Below are positions 47,390-57,719 of a DNA stretch of 64,000 nt, piece after piece. Below the pieces are notes generated by a model that saw nothing but the letters and a program-made list of their open reading frames with translations, was not told the DNA's origin and searched no databases. The DNA comes from Ctena decussata. Lineage: Eukaryota; Mollusca; Bivalvia; Lucinida; Lucinidae. Made by a program: the position numbers and the translations under genes. The stretch's first letter is position 1; each line of letters starts with the position of its first letter. The stretch spans positions 53,499,454-53,563,453 of the forward strand of contig OZ022502.1 in the NCBI GenBank assembly GCA_963989385.1, in the 5' to 3' direction.

Positions 47390-47625
47390 AGGCAATGCAC
47401 CGATTAAGACAGTCAACACAATCTACCAGCATTCCACGTTGAAAAAAAAATGAGCGTCCACGGATTTTATGCATTTTTTTTTAATTTTGAAGTAAAAAAA
47501 AAATGCGTCACCGATTCTTAAAGATTTAGGTACCCAAGAATGAATTCGTTGAATGAGGCCTGCTTGCTTGCACACTGAGATCAACACTTCGTTAATACTA
47601 AAATTACTCCAACTGAAAATACAGG

Positions 47626-47776
47626 ATATTTGACTTTTTCAGTGTAAGATCGATTTTTATCTCACCGAATGGACACCAAATGCAGTATTTTCACGAGTGG
47701 CGAAGCCACGAGTGAAAATACTGCTTTTGGTGCCCATGAGTGAAATAAAAATCGGTCGTACACTGAAAAAGTCAAA
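47626..47776. repeat. Palindrome with CACGAGTGGCGAAGCCACGAGTG-type core
   Basis: Arms of about 70 bp (TTTGACTTTTTCAGTGTAAG...GCAGTATTTTCACGAG and complement) around GTGGCGAAGCCAC at the centre (about 47697-47709). Confidence 0.85.
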
Positions 47777-48102
47777 TTTTCTATTTCTTTTATGCTTTTA
47801 AATGGCAATAATTCAGTTTATTTCAATGCGTCAGCCATCACGACAGAGATACGACTTTTTATCTAGCCGTTTTGCGTTAAATGTGATTCTTCAGCGTGCT
47901 TACTGGGTATGATATAAGTTGTAAACATGGTTTGCAACTTGAAAATATCTTAAAACTTCATTTATCAGATCTCAAGAAATTCGCTATGAAAGATTGCCTA
48001 CAGGGGACTAAGACGGCCTGACGTCGCTTGCAATAGCAATGTTACTTCGGCGCTTTAAGTGACGCCATTAATTCTATAATTCATTGAAAAGTATAAAAGA
48101 AA

Positions 48103-48228
48103 CAAGGTTTCATTGCACACAGCCTTTCATTAGCATCCTCCCGTCGTGCTAATATGACTGAAATACTGTTGAAAAGGACCTAAACTCGCAAAACCATCCG
48201 TCCATCCATCCATCCAAAACCATCGTAA
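48103..48228 (+). repeat. SINE-B 3' fragment
   Basis: GGTTTCATTGCACACAGCC, CTGAAATACTGTTGAAAAGG and a CATC tail are present. The tRNA head is missing. Confidence 0.7.
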
Positions 48229-48968
48229 AAATCTAAATGTAGTTGGACAGATACGGCTGAGCGGACAGTGCAGACTCAGATCATACTGCTCCCAAAGGAG
48301 CAATCTGATAAGAGTATACAGTGTTTGTCATTTTATCAGTATCCTTTGGACGCATGACTCTATTGTAAAACAACACTCAGTCTGTTTCATTTTAGAGCAC
48401 ATATTACGGCAAATAATTTCCCAATTTTTAGATTTTTTATGGCCAACATTTAGGAATCAGTACTGTTTCTATTTTAACACAATAGAATATCATATTGAGC
48501 AAATCACTTCTCAGTTTATTTTTATTTGTCATCGTTCATGGTCTGTAACAGTTTGTACCAACACAGTTATCTCTCAATTTAAAGATGACACTCTCCTGGC
48601 AGCACGGTAACTGTTAAGGTAATTCCTCAATACACCCAGACTACATCCATCATGGAAATCATATATTTACAATCCTGTCCGGTGTATAACGAAGGTTAAG
48701 GCTTTCAACAGGGACAATTTGATGAGCAAGCAATCTCTTGACCACTGAAATGTAGAATATTTACAGACGTGAATAACTACACGATATTTGACAGAACTTA
48801 TGACTGGATTAAAAAAAAAACATGCATATCTTCATATTATAAAAAGACAATCTACAAAATTCAAACATTCCGATAAAAGACGTTGGATGAGTTGCGGGGA
48901 CAAGATTTCGGACGGATAGAAGGACGGACGGACGCACACACGGACGGACGAGGGTCATTTCTGGAGTC
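48229..48968. other. Non-coding; GGAC microsatellite near the right end
   Basis: A CAGTGCAGACTCAGATCATA segment near 48262 belongs to the hairpin-repeat group. A GGACGGACGG run lies at about 48910-48950. No gene. Confidence 0.5.
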
Positions 48969-49001
48969 CTCCGCATGGGTCGAGTGACAATTAGGTACGC
49001 T
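48969..49001 (+). repeat. 33-bp direct repeat, left copy
   Basis: Identical to 50907-50939 (starting CTCCGCATGGGTCGAGTGAC). It directly precedes the point where copy B of the 1.8-kb segment begins. Confidence 0.9.
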
Positions 49002-50906
49002 AATTCGGATCAGTTAAACGGGTAAGATTATACAAACTAATACTAAAATTGACAAAGACAACAATTATTAACTGATCATAGCCTCAGACCAGTGTTTCGC
49101 AAGTGCATAAGCTGGTCTGAGTCAGTTTGCATATTGATCAGTTTATATTGTTTAAATTAAAATATGTATTGTAAGTCATGCCCCAAACTGTGAATAACTA
49201 ATTCCATAAACTGAATGTTGGATATTTATATTTTTAGCATTTATCTTTGGTTATTTCATGATGAGTTCATTTCAAACTTTAATGAGATGACAATTACTAT
49301 AACTGATAGGAGGTAATATCGGATTTTATGATCGATAATCGATTAATGCATGCGTAATAAACATGTTACTTATACTGTGTACATAGCGTATTATCAACGT
49401 ATTCCGATCAGCTTGCGCAAACTGTTCAGACACTGTTTGGTCTTATCATTTCGAACATATCAGAGGCTGATAACATTGCGCAGATGCACAGGCTTATTAT
49501 CGTAAGTACTCATTTTAGCAGAAATACCAAAAATAGCACCAAAATTTTATCTTCAAATAATCCTTTCTAGCTTCACTTAAAACAGTCATATATTAAAGGG
49601 ACAAAATTTCATTATGAACAGAAATATTACTAATAAAGTGAAACATAAAAAATTATTTCTATAGCCTTGCAAGAAATATGTTTCGTAGCAATTTTTCCTT
49701 AGCTATGCGGACTATGCTATATAGTAAGCGTTCCTTACACAACATTACGAGGAAATTTTCATCATGATTTAGTTTCTTACAGTCAACAGTTTTTCGACAA
49801 TACTGTAATATCTAAAGAGGGCAATACAGTGTATGTCTCTCCATGTCTCCTAATAATAAATGAGCAAATCTGCCTGTTAGCTAGTCAATAAAAATACGAT
49901 TCTGTGGCTTCTAAGATCCTACCCTGTGATAGACAAAACATATTTCGGTTTCTTTGATAAATAAACCCCACCACACTCGAATGAATTTCAATCAAAACTG
50001 TAAGCATAAACACTAGAAATTATATAATAACTAATAGATTAAATTAACATTACCATAAAATATGTAATTATTTGTTTTCATGGTTGATTTTTTTAGCTTA
50101 TTAAGAATTAAAAAAAACTACAATTAGTCGATTAACCGTGTTTTTTCACGTTTGATTGTCACGTTTAAGAGTAAATTGACTTCTTTCTCTTTTTTTTCCT
50201 TTCTTGCATTCTTCTTTCATTCGATCTTTCTTTCTTTCTTTCTTATTCAGACTATATAAATATTGTTCCTTTCTTAATTACATGTAGATCATAAAAAGCA
50301 CACATAAAATATATAAACAAAACACGAATACGAAGAAAGGATGTGGTGTTAGCCTTTACGCAATATAGGCGGATTTGGACTTAGACTGTTTGAGCCATAA
50401 TTATGAGCGAGGTTTTATCGAAACACGACTTTTTGTATGTTTAGAGATCAATGGAAGATACTTATAGTGCACTTATTTTATAATGAATTACATCAATGTA
50501 AACCTTATAAAAATCTCTCGATGGTGATAACTTATAAAAGTTTTATAGAAAATTCGATCATTTTCAAATTTTAGGCTGAACATAGCTTCTTGGGCATTTT
50601 CGACATGATTCGTATATAATTTCAAGTGATTGAATCTTCAATCTTCAAGAACCGATGGAAGAATCAAAACATGAAGTTATTTTCTATATTTTTACACCAT
50701 ATTAACGGTCGAAGACTGAAGTTTATGTTCATAACTTATAAAAAAAAGTGTCGTACTATCATTTATGTATTTAATTTAACATTTTACATTATATTCTAAT
50801 GTAATTGCATATAGCACTGGACAGGATTTCAACAAGTAAGCTCTCGGATAAACCCGTAAGTCGCTATCGGTAATTTCCGCCGTATTGAAGCATAAAGTTC
50901 CCTATG
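49002..50906 (+). repeat. Dispersed 1.9-kb segment, copy B
   Basis: Collinear with 25491-27264. It starts at AATTCGGATCA and ends at TTCCCTATG. It is slightly longer than copy A, owing to an extra block near 49125-49195. No long frame. Confidence 0.78.
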
Positions 50907-50939
50907 CTCCGCATGGGTCGAGTGACAATTAGGTACGCT
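50907..50939 (+). repeat. 33-bp direct repeat, right copy
   Basis: Begins exactly where homology to copy A breaks. In copy A the next bases are CGAACGTTACG. Confidence 0.9.
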
Positions 50940-51084
50940 TGCATAGCAAGATGATTGTACATTTAGAGAAGTAGGTTGTCTTGAAAAATTGTGAACTTTC
51001 ACTGAAAAGCCGTTTAAACTTGGCCACGTCAGATCCAGCACCGTGATGATGAAGGAATTTAAAATACATGCACTACTTTATTTA

Positions 51085-51235
51085 AGAATTGAAATTTGAT
51101 TTTTCGGCGTTCATCGTTTGATGGGGCCTGTCAGTGGGCGGAGCTAAAATTCCAGGAAACCCGAAGCGCTTCTTGTAGAATTTTAGCTCCGCCCACTGGC
51201 TTCATTACACGATGAACGCCCAAAAATCAAAGTTT
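51085..51235. repeat. Foldback, GCGTTCATCGT family, copy 2
   Basis: Hairpin arms GGCGTTCATCGTTTGATGGG...GAGCTAAAATTCC and complement. The downstream text to about 51385 matches 23366-23700 without that copy's SINE. Confidence 0.75.
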
Positions 51236-51385
51236 TTTTTATTAATTTACACTTTATTTTTAGACCCTTTCGGTGTTCTTTTCGTGGTAGTTTCATGAAG
51301 AACATGCAAAATATGCGTCGAAGAAAAGATAGTAACTCGTGTTCGGCCATTACGTTAAAAAACATCGCCATAACGTGGCGCCAAT

Positions 51386-51845
51386 CGAATGTTACGTGGA
51401 CCAATCAAGGCATTTGTTTACTTTAGACGTCGCTTGACGACAACGTCACATGATCAATTGGTTCATCGGTGTATGAAGCCAGTTGCTCTAAAAGGTTTAC
51501 ATATGGGAAGTCAGTGGGAAGTGTAAATATAAGATGATGTTCCATGCAAAATATCATTCCACAGATAATTGTACATTTCACAAAGAAATTCTGCTTTTTA
51601 TGTGCCCGACAGACAGGGTCGTATGGGGATAATCTTGTCACTAAAGGAATCATTTTGTCCGTCGCGTCTCGTTTCATCCTGTGCCTTCGCGTGCGTCGTG
51701 TCGTTGCGACGCGTCGCGTTCGGTCTCGTCCCGTCCCATTCTGAATTTTACTCATAGTATATGTTATCTCTGAAGCATTGTCTTACAATTTTATACTAAT
51801 GTGTTATAGCAAAAAAATCAAAAGAACAAATTACAGACTCGGTAT
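51386..51845. other. Copy B continuation and a GTCGCG-rich patch
   Basis: 51386-51532 continues the copy A/B homology (GTTACGTGGACCAAT; TGAAGCCAGTTGCTCTAAAA). 51660-51745 is a GTCGCG/GTCTCG-rich degenerate minisatellite that yields artefactual Arg-rich frames. Confidence 0.55.
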
Positions 51846-51849
51846 AATA

Positions 51850-52325
51850 AAAACGCAGAAAGATAGGCAATGACCAGGAACTGATAAAATCAGATCCCAT
51901 ATCCCGCCCTCAAAACCAAAAGGGAAAGAAATATATGAGCCGCGACACGACAAAACCAACCGTGAAAGTGGTTGTGCGCCCAGTGCAGACTCAGATCAGC
52001 CTGGGCATTCGCCCAGTCTGATCAGAGTCTTCGTTGTCCGCCTGGAGGTAGCTTAGACCCTTAGCTACCCTTTAAGCGCTATGCTAAGATTCTAGTCAGA
52101 CTAGGCGGCTGCCCAGACTGATCTGAGTCTGCGCTGGGCGCACAACCACTTTGCTGGTTTTCTCGTGTCGCGGCTCATATACACTGACTGATAGCAGTTC
52201 ACGAAATACACACACGGTAAACCGAATGAACATTTCTTTCCCAGAAAGGTGGTCATTCAGCTGTCCCTATTGGAAACAACAGTAACATCTATTTTTACCC
52301 ATTTTCTATTCTGTTATGACCAGTA
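51850..52325 (-). repeat. Penelope-like 3' end, interrupted by a MITE
   Basis: Left part (CCAGGAACTGATAAAATCAG, CATATCCCGCCCTCAAAA) and right part (CGGTAAACCGAATGAACATT, AAAGGTGGTCATTCAG) are continuous at 39650-39885. Copy 12 of the GAGCC MITE lies between. Confidence 0.6.
51937..52176. mobile_element. GAGCC foldback MITE, copy 12
   Basis: 240 bp. Ends GAGCCGCGACACGACAAAAC and TTTTCTCGTGTCGCGGCTC, ATAT on both sides, loop in copy-3 orientation. Confidence 0.92.
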
Positions 52326-53260
52326 ATGAAATATGCGACACCGGCAACGCCTCCTAGCACCGGCTTTAGCAGCCACCTATTTTCTAATGACTCAAAATGG
52401 ACACAATGATCCCAAAGGACCAGAAAATATATAATCTGTACCTAGACGATGTATTTGGAAATAGCCGGGCCGGGTAGCGCAATCGGTAGGGCACCTGACT
52501 CGTAAGTCAGAGGTCCTGGGTTCGAATCCCGGTCTGGCCACATACTTTCGTTTCTCCTTCCGCTGATTCAAGAAGGGCAGTTGTCAGTTACTGGCGAAAG
52601 TATGTGCACTTAGTACTGGTTAACCGCTTAGGAGGTCTAAGCCTGCCCAGGAATAGTGTGGTTAGGTTAACTGACCGTCCCGACATGACCTTAGTTGTTT
52701 ACCGTGGACGTTAAGCATCAAATCAACCAACCAACCAACTATTTGGAGATATTTACGTCCGCTAAACGGCACAACACCGGCTGCAGTGACGATAAATAAG
52801 ATCTGAGTACAGTAGTTAGATTCTTTGGAAGCAAGGAATACACAAGAGCAGACTGGGTTAAACTGAATCTGTTCATGATCAGTTATGTAATATGCGACAT
52901 GGCCGCGCCCCATGCCCCCTCCGCACCCCCGCCTCCTATCACCGCCTTTATCGGAACTATTTCTTCAAAATGACAGCAAATGATTTCAGTGATCCTAGAG
53001 GACCAGAAAATATATAATCTGCACTATGATGTAAACGGAGACGTTTTCCGGTCGCCACACGACAGAACATCAGCTACAGTTACGATAAATAAGTTATGAA
53101 CGGTTAGATTCTTTGGAAGCAATGAGTACACCATAGAAATGAAAGAAGCAGACTCGGTTACTTGAGCCTTTTTATGGCCAGTTATGAAATGTGCAACACT
53201 GGCAACGCCCCATAGCACCATTTTCAGCAGAACTCTTCTTTACATAACTCTGCATGAACT
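52318..53260. repeat. Tandem array of about 290-bp units, SINE-invaded
   Basis: The landmark AGTWATGWAATRTGCRACA recurs near 52324, 52881 and 53178. Subtracting the SINE at 52463-52739, the spacings are about 285 and 297 bp. Shared text includes GACCAGAAAATATATAATCT and TTAGATTCTTTGGAAGCAA. A related piece lies at 38030-38100. Confidence 0.75.
52463..52739 (+). mobile_element. SINE-A, full copy with 11-bp TSD
   Basis: Nearly identical to 21894-22165, including the 8-base anticodon loop. Flanked by TATTTGGAAAT (52452-52462) and TATTTGGAGAT (52740-52750). Confidence 0.92.
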
Positions 53261-53333
53261 CTATGACTCCATTATGCATTTTCATGGAATAAGTCCCTTT
53301 TTAACTTAGAAACTGTCCCATGCATACACAATT

Positions 53334-53569
53334 GAGCTGCGACACGACAAAACCAACAATGTGGTTATGCGCCAAGCGCAGACTGAGATCAACCTGGGCA
53401 TCTGCCCAGTCTGATCAGACTCTTCGCTAAGCGCTTTAAGGGTAGCTGAGGATCTAAGCTACCTCCATGCGGACAGCGAAGACTCTGATCAGATTGGGCG
53501 GATGCCCAGGCTGATCTGAGTCTGCGCTGGGTGCACAATCACATTGTTGGTTTTATCGTGTCGCGGCTC
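53334..53569. mobile_element. GAGCC foldback MITE, copy 13
   Basis: 236 bp. Ends GAGCTGCGACACGACAAAAC and TTTTATCGTGTCGCGGCTC, AATT on both sides, loop in copy-2 orientation. Confidence 0.92.
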
Positions 53570-53771
53570 AATTGGATTAACAGCTTCTAGTGCGGTCATT
53601 TACAATGATGAAACAATAGTGAAACACTTGCTGCGAAATATGGCGATGAAAAAGGCTTTATAGTTTATACCACTGGAAGAGCAATGGCACCTTTAACTTG
53701 TCCGGATAAGCCTTTTAGGCTCTCCCTGTTGCGGTGTTATAATTGAACCCAGGCAATAATTTAAGATAAAA

Positions 53772-53962
53772 AATGGATGGATGACTTGCGATTATACGTC
53801 CTTTTCAACAGTATTCCAGTCATTTCAGGACGAGGGGCGGGTGATAATGAAAGGCTGTATGCAATGGAACCCAGTTTACGGTAGGAAAGATTCTCGCCTC
53901 AAGCGGGGCTCAGACCCGGGTCCGCAAGATCAGCAGGCCAGTATTTAGCTACCGGGGCTCCT
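53772..53962 (-). mobile_element. SINE-B copy
   Basis: Minus-strand copy from GGAGCCCCGGTAGCTAAATA at the right end to the CATCCATC tail at the left. Confidence 0.8.
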
Positions 53963-53984
53963 CATTAATTGATAAATTAATTGT

Positions 53985-54025
53985 GAGTGAGTGAGTAAGT
54001 GAGTGAGTGAGTGTGAGAGAGTGAG
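53985..54025. repeat. (GTGA)n microsatellite
   Basis: Eight to ten GAGT/GTGA tetranucleotides with small interruptions. Confidence 0.9.
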
Positions 54026-54139
54026 TTGATAATAATGTCTCTCTCTGATTTGATCGAGACAAAATTTTTATATTCATTATGTGCAATCACTGTCAAATAG
54101 TTAGATATTAAAAAAGAAAAGAAAAAAACCGAGCCTTAC

Positions 54140-54328
54140 CGACAACGAGCCAAACATCCGTTTGTAAGTGTCTGTTCATTGGTTGTACACACAGGATTCC
54201 GGTCACCCATATTACAACCACACTCGCCGACTATTGGCGTGCCAAAGTCGAAAAAGTAATTGCCATTCGCTCCATTGTTGCGGTTATTTGAACAGGGACA
54301 CTCCCCATCGCATTCATATCGCTCTCCG
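54140..54328 (-). CDS. Kazal/NNG gene, third visible exon
   Basis: Found by translating the minus strand: acceptor TTATATTTCAG before 54328, donor GGTAAGG after 54140, 189 bp, phase-compatible with the 56443 exon. It encodes (T)GERYECDGECPC, completing the Kazal unit begun in the previous exon, then SNNRNNGANGN, a linker that echoes the giant exon's composition. It then starts another unit: CGCNMGDRNPVC, ten residues, C, LAR, C. Because this last Kazal unit lacks its final half, at least one further 3' exon is expected. If the donor is skipped the frame stops at once (CR then TAA). Secreted protease-inhibitor-like role by family; partner protease unknown. Confidence 0.75.
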
Positions 54329-54342
54329 CTGAAATATAAGAT

Positions 54343-54977
54343 AATATTATTCTCCTTATCTATTTATTTATTTTTACATTTTTCATTTATTTATTTATTT
54401 ATATATTCATCTTGATATGGTTTTTAAGGTCCTTTCAAAACATCCCATTTATGTCTAGCTGATCGTTAAGCTTAAGCTGTTATTACAAGAAAATCAAAAT
54501 ATTTTATGGGCACTTGGATCTTACATTCACTGTTGTTTTGAGAAGAGATTCAAAACATCCAGGTAATTCTCAGACCGTCGATATACCCTCATTATTCATT
54601 AATTCAGTCATTGTATAGAAATTGTTGCTATATGTTAGTGTGTTGTTATTGTAATGTCTACATGTGTTCATATATTCTTTATTTCTCTCAGGTTATAACC
54701 CAGTATGTGGTATGTGCCTATATGTCTTTTTCAATCGAAAGTATGTATTTTTTTTATATACCCGCAAGGGTCCTTGATTGGAAATAAACAATATTCAATT
54801 CAATTCAATATTCAATATTCATAAGTGAGATGTTTTAAGCTTAAGCTTAACGATCAGCTAGACATAAGTGAGATGTTTTGAAAGGACCGTAAAAAACATA
54901 TCAAGATGAATAAATAGATAAATAAATAAATGAAAAATGTAAAAATAAATAATAAATAGATAAGGAGAATAATATTA
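54343..54977. repeat. Foldback in intron, about 135-bp arms
   Basis: AATATTATTCTCCTTATCTA...GCTGATCGTTAAGCTTAAGC on the left (54343-54480) is complementary to 54842-54977. It lies upstream of the acceptor of the 54140-54328 exon. No protein frame. Confidence 0.85.
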
Positions 54978-55525
54978 AGCGAAAACCGGAGCTCCCGAGG
55001 AAAACTACCTGACCTTCCGTCAGCAGAGCTTGGCTTTCTCATGTGTGCGGCCAAGATTTTACTTATCAAACAATGGTAGGATATTGTTTTTCAAATGTCA
55101 TCAAATGTTTAGCACCTACATACCAAAGCCTATAGGCTAACATTACTTTTTGCTAAGTGGAACTGAAAAGTATAAAGAGAAGTACATTCTTACCTTTTTT
55201 TATTTTACAGAGAATGAAATAACTTATGCCATAAAAGCATTCGTATATCCATTACTGCTTAACACTTGTTAACATACACTGGATTACAATATGAATGCTA
55301 TGACAGGAAAGCCGTAAAATCGTTGATTCAAATCTTCTTTTCATGATTTTACTTTTTTTCTTTTATTCTTCAGTCATTCTTTCTGTCTTCACGTTTCACT
55401 AAATATAAATCAAAGCCTTTATATAGTTTGCTTTTTCGAGAAATGCTCTGCAAAACGTGTGTGAGTTGAAAAAAAATCCAGTGAAATCCACTGCATTATA
55501 AGCTTAGTGTTACAAGTTTACGTCC
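54978..55525. other. Intron sequence, nothing recognised
   Basis: Part of the intron between the 56443 and 54140 exons. AT-rich. Confidence 0.5.
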
Positions 55526-55529
55526 TTAA

Positions 55530-56383
55530 GGTGGTGATTTATGGTTAATGTAAAACTCTGCATAAAACCATAAAAAAATAAGATATCTCCCTGAAAGTTA
55601 GCAGACTTCTTATTTTTGTTTGTTCTTTACAGTTTAGAATACAAAATAGACGTACATGCTGCTTAAAAAAGTGTTTTTATAAGGAAATATCAAAGGGTAG
55701 TTTTCTGCCGCAATAATCAAAAAAATAAACATCGTTATTGAAAATTTACGTAGTACTGAAGGTGCGTTATTGCATAATGAAGAGCGTCCTAGCAATTATT
55801 TATTCCAACTCTTTCGCAAACTGTAATGTAGACCAGATGAAAAAGGTAGCTTTTTCTCAAATGTTCAACCATGTACAAGGTAATGTACACTGGATGCATT
55901 TATTAAATATAGGGTAGGCAAGCATACCTATGTAACACCTACAGTATACATGTAGATAATACATTACATGATCACTGGTGTGTAGATGAAATTGTTCAAC
56001 CTTATTAAAATAGTCTCACCTGTGAGTTTTGACAAAAAAATTTGGACACAGACCGCATCTTTTTTCATCTGCTCAGCCTGATAATGTGTGAAAGAGTTTG
56101 GAAAAATAATTGCTAGGACGCTCTCCATTATGTAACACGGAACTCTCATCACTAAGTACATTTTCAATAACAATATTTTTTGTTCACATTATTGCCCACA
56201 AAATTACCCTTTGATCTTTCCTTATAAAAACGTTTTTTAACATTAACAAATGCTGCATTTTGGGAGTCTGAATTGTGAGAAACAACATAAAGAAGGCATA
56301 AGCAAAGTTTTGAAAGATCGGTGGTATTTTGAGTGTTTTATGCTGATTTTTGTCTTTGCCCCAAATCAGTGATTATCACCACC
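55530..56383. mobile_element. TTAA-flanked foldback element, copy 2 (intronic)
   Basis: 854 bp, same GGTGGTGAT ends and TTAA borders (55526-55529, 56384-56387) as 27486-28346. It lies in the intron of the Kazal/NNG gene, about 60 bp downstream of the donor of the 56443-56664 exon. Confidence 0.85.
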
Positions 56384-56442
56384 TTAAACTGCTTTAATCT
56401 TCTCGCATGCAAATAAGCCTGTAGTACAGTATTCATACATAC

Positions 56443-56664
56443 GTGCATGATCGTAAACAGTCGTTGTCGTAAGTATTTCCTCCAGTGGTACATACAGGAC
56501 TGTATGTTGTAGGGCAGTTCACGTCACACCCTTCTGCTGGGCCTGCTGGAGCGGCGGGAGGAGCAGGTGCCCAAGGATTTTGATAGAAAGGCACAGGCGG
56601 GGTATATGCTGGCGGTACATATACTGGACAAGGGCAATACCCATCGCATTCCTTGTATACGTTT
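56443..56664 (-). CDS. Kazal/NNG gene, second visible exon
   Basis: Minus-strand exon of 222 bp, acceptor TTTCATTGCAG (AG at 56665-56666), donor GTATGT at 56442. Joined to the 58721-61220 exon the frame reads CYLP-V-NVYKECDGYCPC, completing the first Kazal unit. A Pro/Ala-rich linker follows (VPPAYTPPVPFYQ...PAPPAAPAGPAEG). Next is a canonical unit: C-DVN-C-PTTYSPV-C-TTGGNTYDND-C-LRS-C, i.e. C-x3-C-x7-C-x10-C-x3-C, matching Kazal spacing. Without splicing, the frame would stop four codons later. Too short for gene callers, but phase, splice signals and domain spacing agree. Confidence 0.85.
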
Positions 56665-56702
56665 CTGCAATGAAAAATAAAACCGTCACGAAAATAGGGG
56701 AT

Positions 56703-56831
56703 GGATGGATGGATGACTTGCGATTTTACGTCCTTTTCAACAGTATTTCAGTCATATCAGGACGATGGGTGGATGATAATGAACGGCTGTGTGCAATGGA
56801 ACCCCGTTTACGATTGAAAAGATCCCCGCAT
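56703..56831 (-). mobile_element. SINE-B, 5'-truncated, intronic, 13-bp TSD
   Basis: GAAAATAGGGGAT stands at 56690-56702 and 56832-56844. The CATCCATC tail is on the left. It inserted within about 25-40 bp of the acceptor of the 56443-56664 exon. Confidence 0.85.
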
Positions 56832-56849
56832 GAAAATAGGGGATTTTAA

Positions 56850-57430
56850 GCTATGTGCATGCAGTTAGACTGATCATTCTTAACACAGATTGCATGTATT
56901 TATGACTTTTGGGTCATAAAATAAATGCAGTGTACAGAGCTTAGCAAAATAATGGTTACAAAAAAGAAGATATAGTTTTCGTATTTTAACATGTGCGGCA
57001 TAAACAACTTCGAAACCAAAGTCACTTTTGCAAGTTATATATAATAGCTAATGAGTCTGTATCCGAGCATGGAATGCATGTCCTAACATGCAGTCACCAC
57101 AAGGTTAAATCCAGCAGATTTACAGTCTAAAAACTTTTAGGCTACTGTATAAGAAAACATTTCTCTTACATTTATGTGGAAATCACAAAAACTGTAAAAT
57201 TATGCATGGCTTAAATAGTATGCCATCTAGTCAACGTTAACTGCACATCACAGGATCGTGGGTTTGAGTGTCGCTGGATGCGAGATTCTGATAAATCTAA
57301 ACTGCGCTTACTACACGGAGCCTTTCATAATCACAATCCCAACGTCCGCATATTACGGAAATACTACTGAAAATGTCGTAAAATCAAGTCATCTATCCCT
57401 CAATGTCTGTTGTCTAATAGAGCGCTTATT
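56850..57430. other. Intron sequence with a SINE-B fragment
   Basis: 57255-57398 carries a diverged plus-strand SINE-B body (GCGAGATTCTGATAAATCTA, GAGCCTTTCATAATCACAAT). Nothing else is recognised. Confidence 0.5.
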
Positions 57431-57444
57431 TGGCCTGTTAAATT

Positions 57445-57703
57445 CTTGTTGTTGTTGTTTTATTGTTTTACGTCCGCGGTAAACAACTATGGTCATGTCG
57501 GAACGGTCAGCTACCCTAACCACACTATTCCTGGGCAGGCTTAGACCTCCTAAGCGGTTAACCAGTACTAAGTGCACATACATTTGGCAGTAACTGACAA
57601 CTGCCCTTCTTCAAGCAGGAGAAAGGAAAATATGTAACCGGATCGGGTTTCGAATCCGGGACCTTTGGCTCTTGAGTTAGATGCGCTACCTACTGCGCTA
57701 CGC
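57445..57703 (-). mobile_element. SINE-A, minus strand, intronic
   Basis: tRNA-like head at the right (GTAGCGCAGTAGGTAGCGCA on the minus strand), tail at the left ending in a GTTGTTGTT complement. GGCCTGTTAAATT (57432-57444) and GGCCTGTTAAGTT (57704-57716) form a 13-bp duplication. Confidence 0.85.
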
Positions 57704-57719
57704 GGCCTGTTAAGTTGAA

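Noticed and set aside
51423..51755. 110-residue Arg-rich frame
   Set aside because: Derived from a GTCGCG-type degenerate minisatellite and a dispersed repeat.
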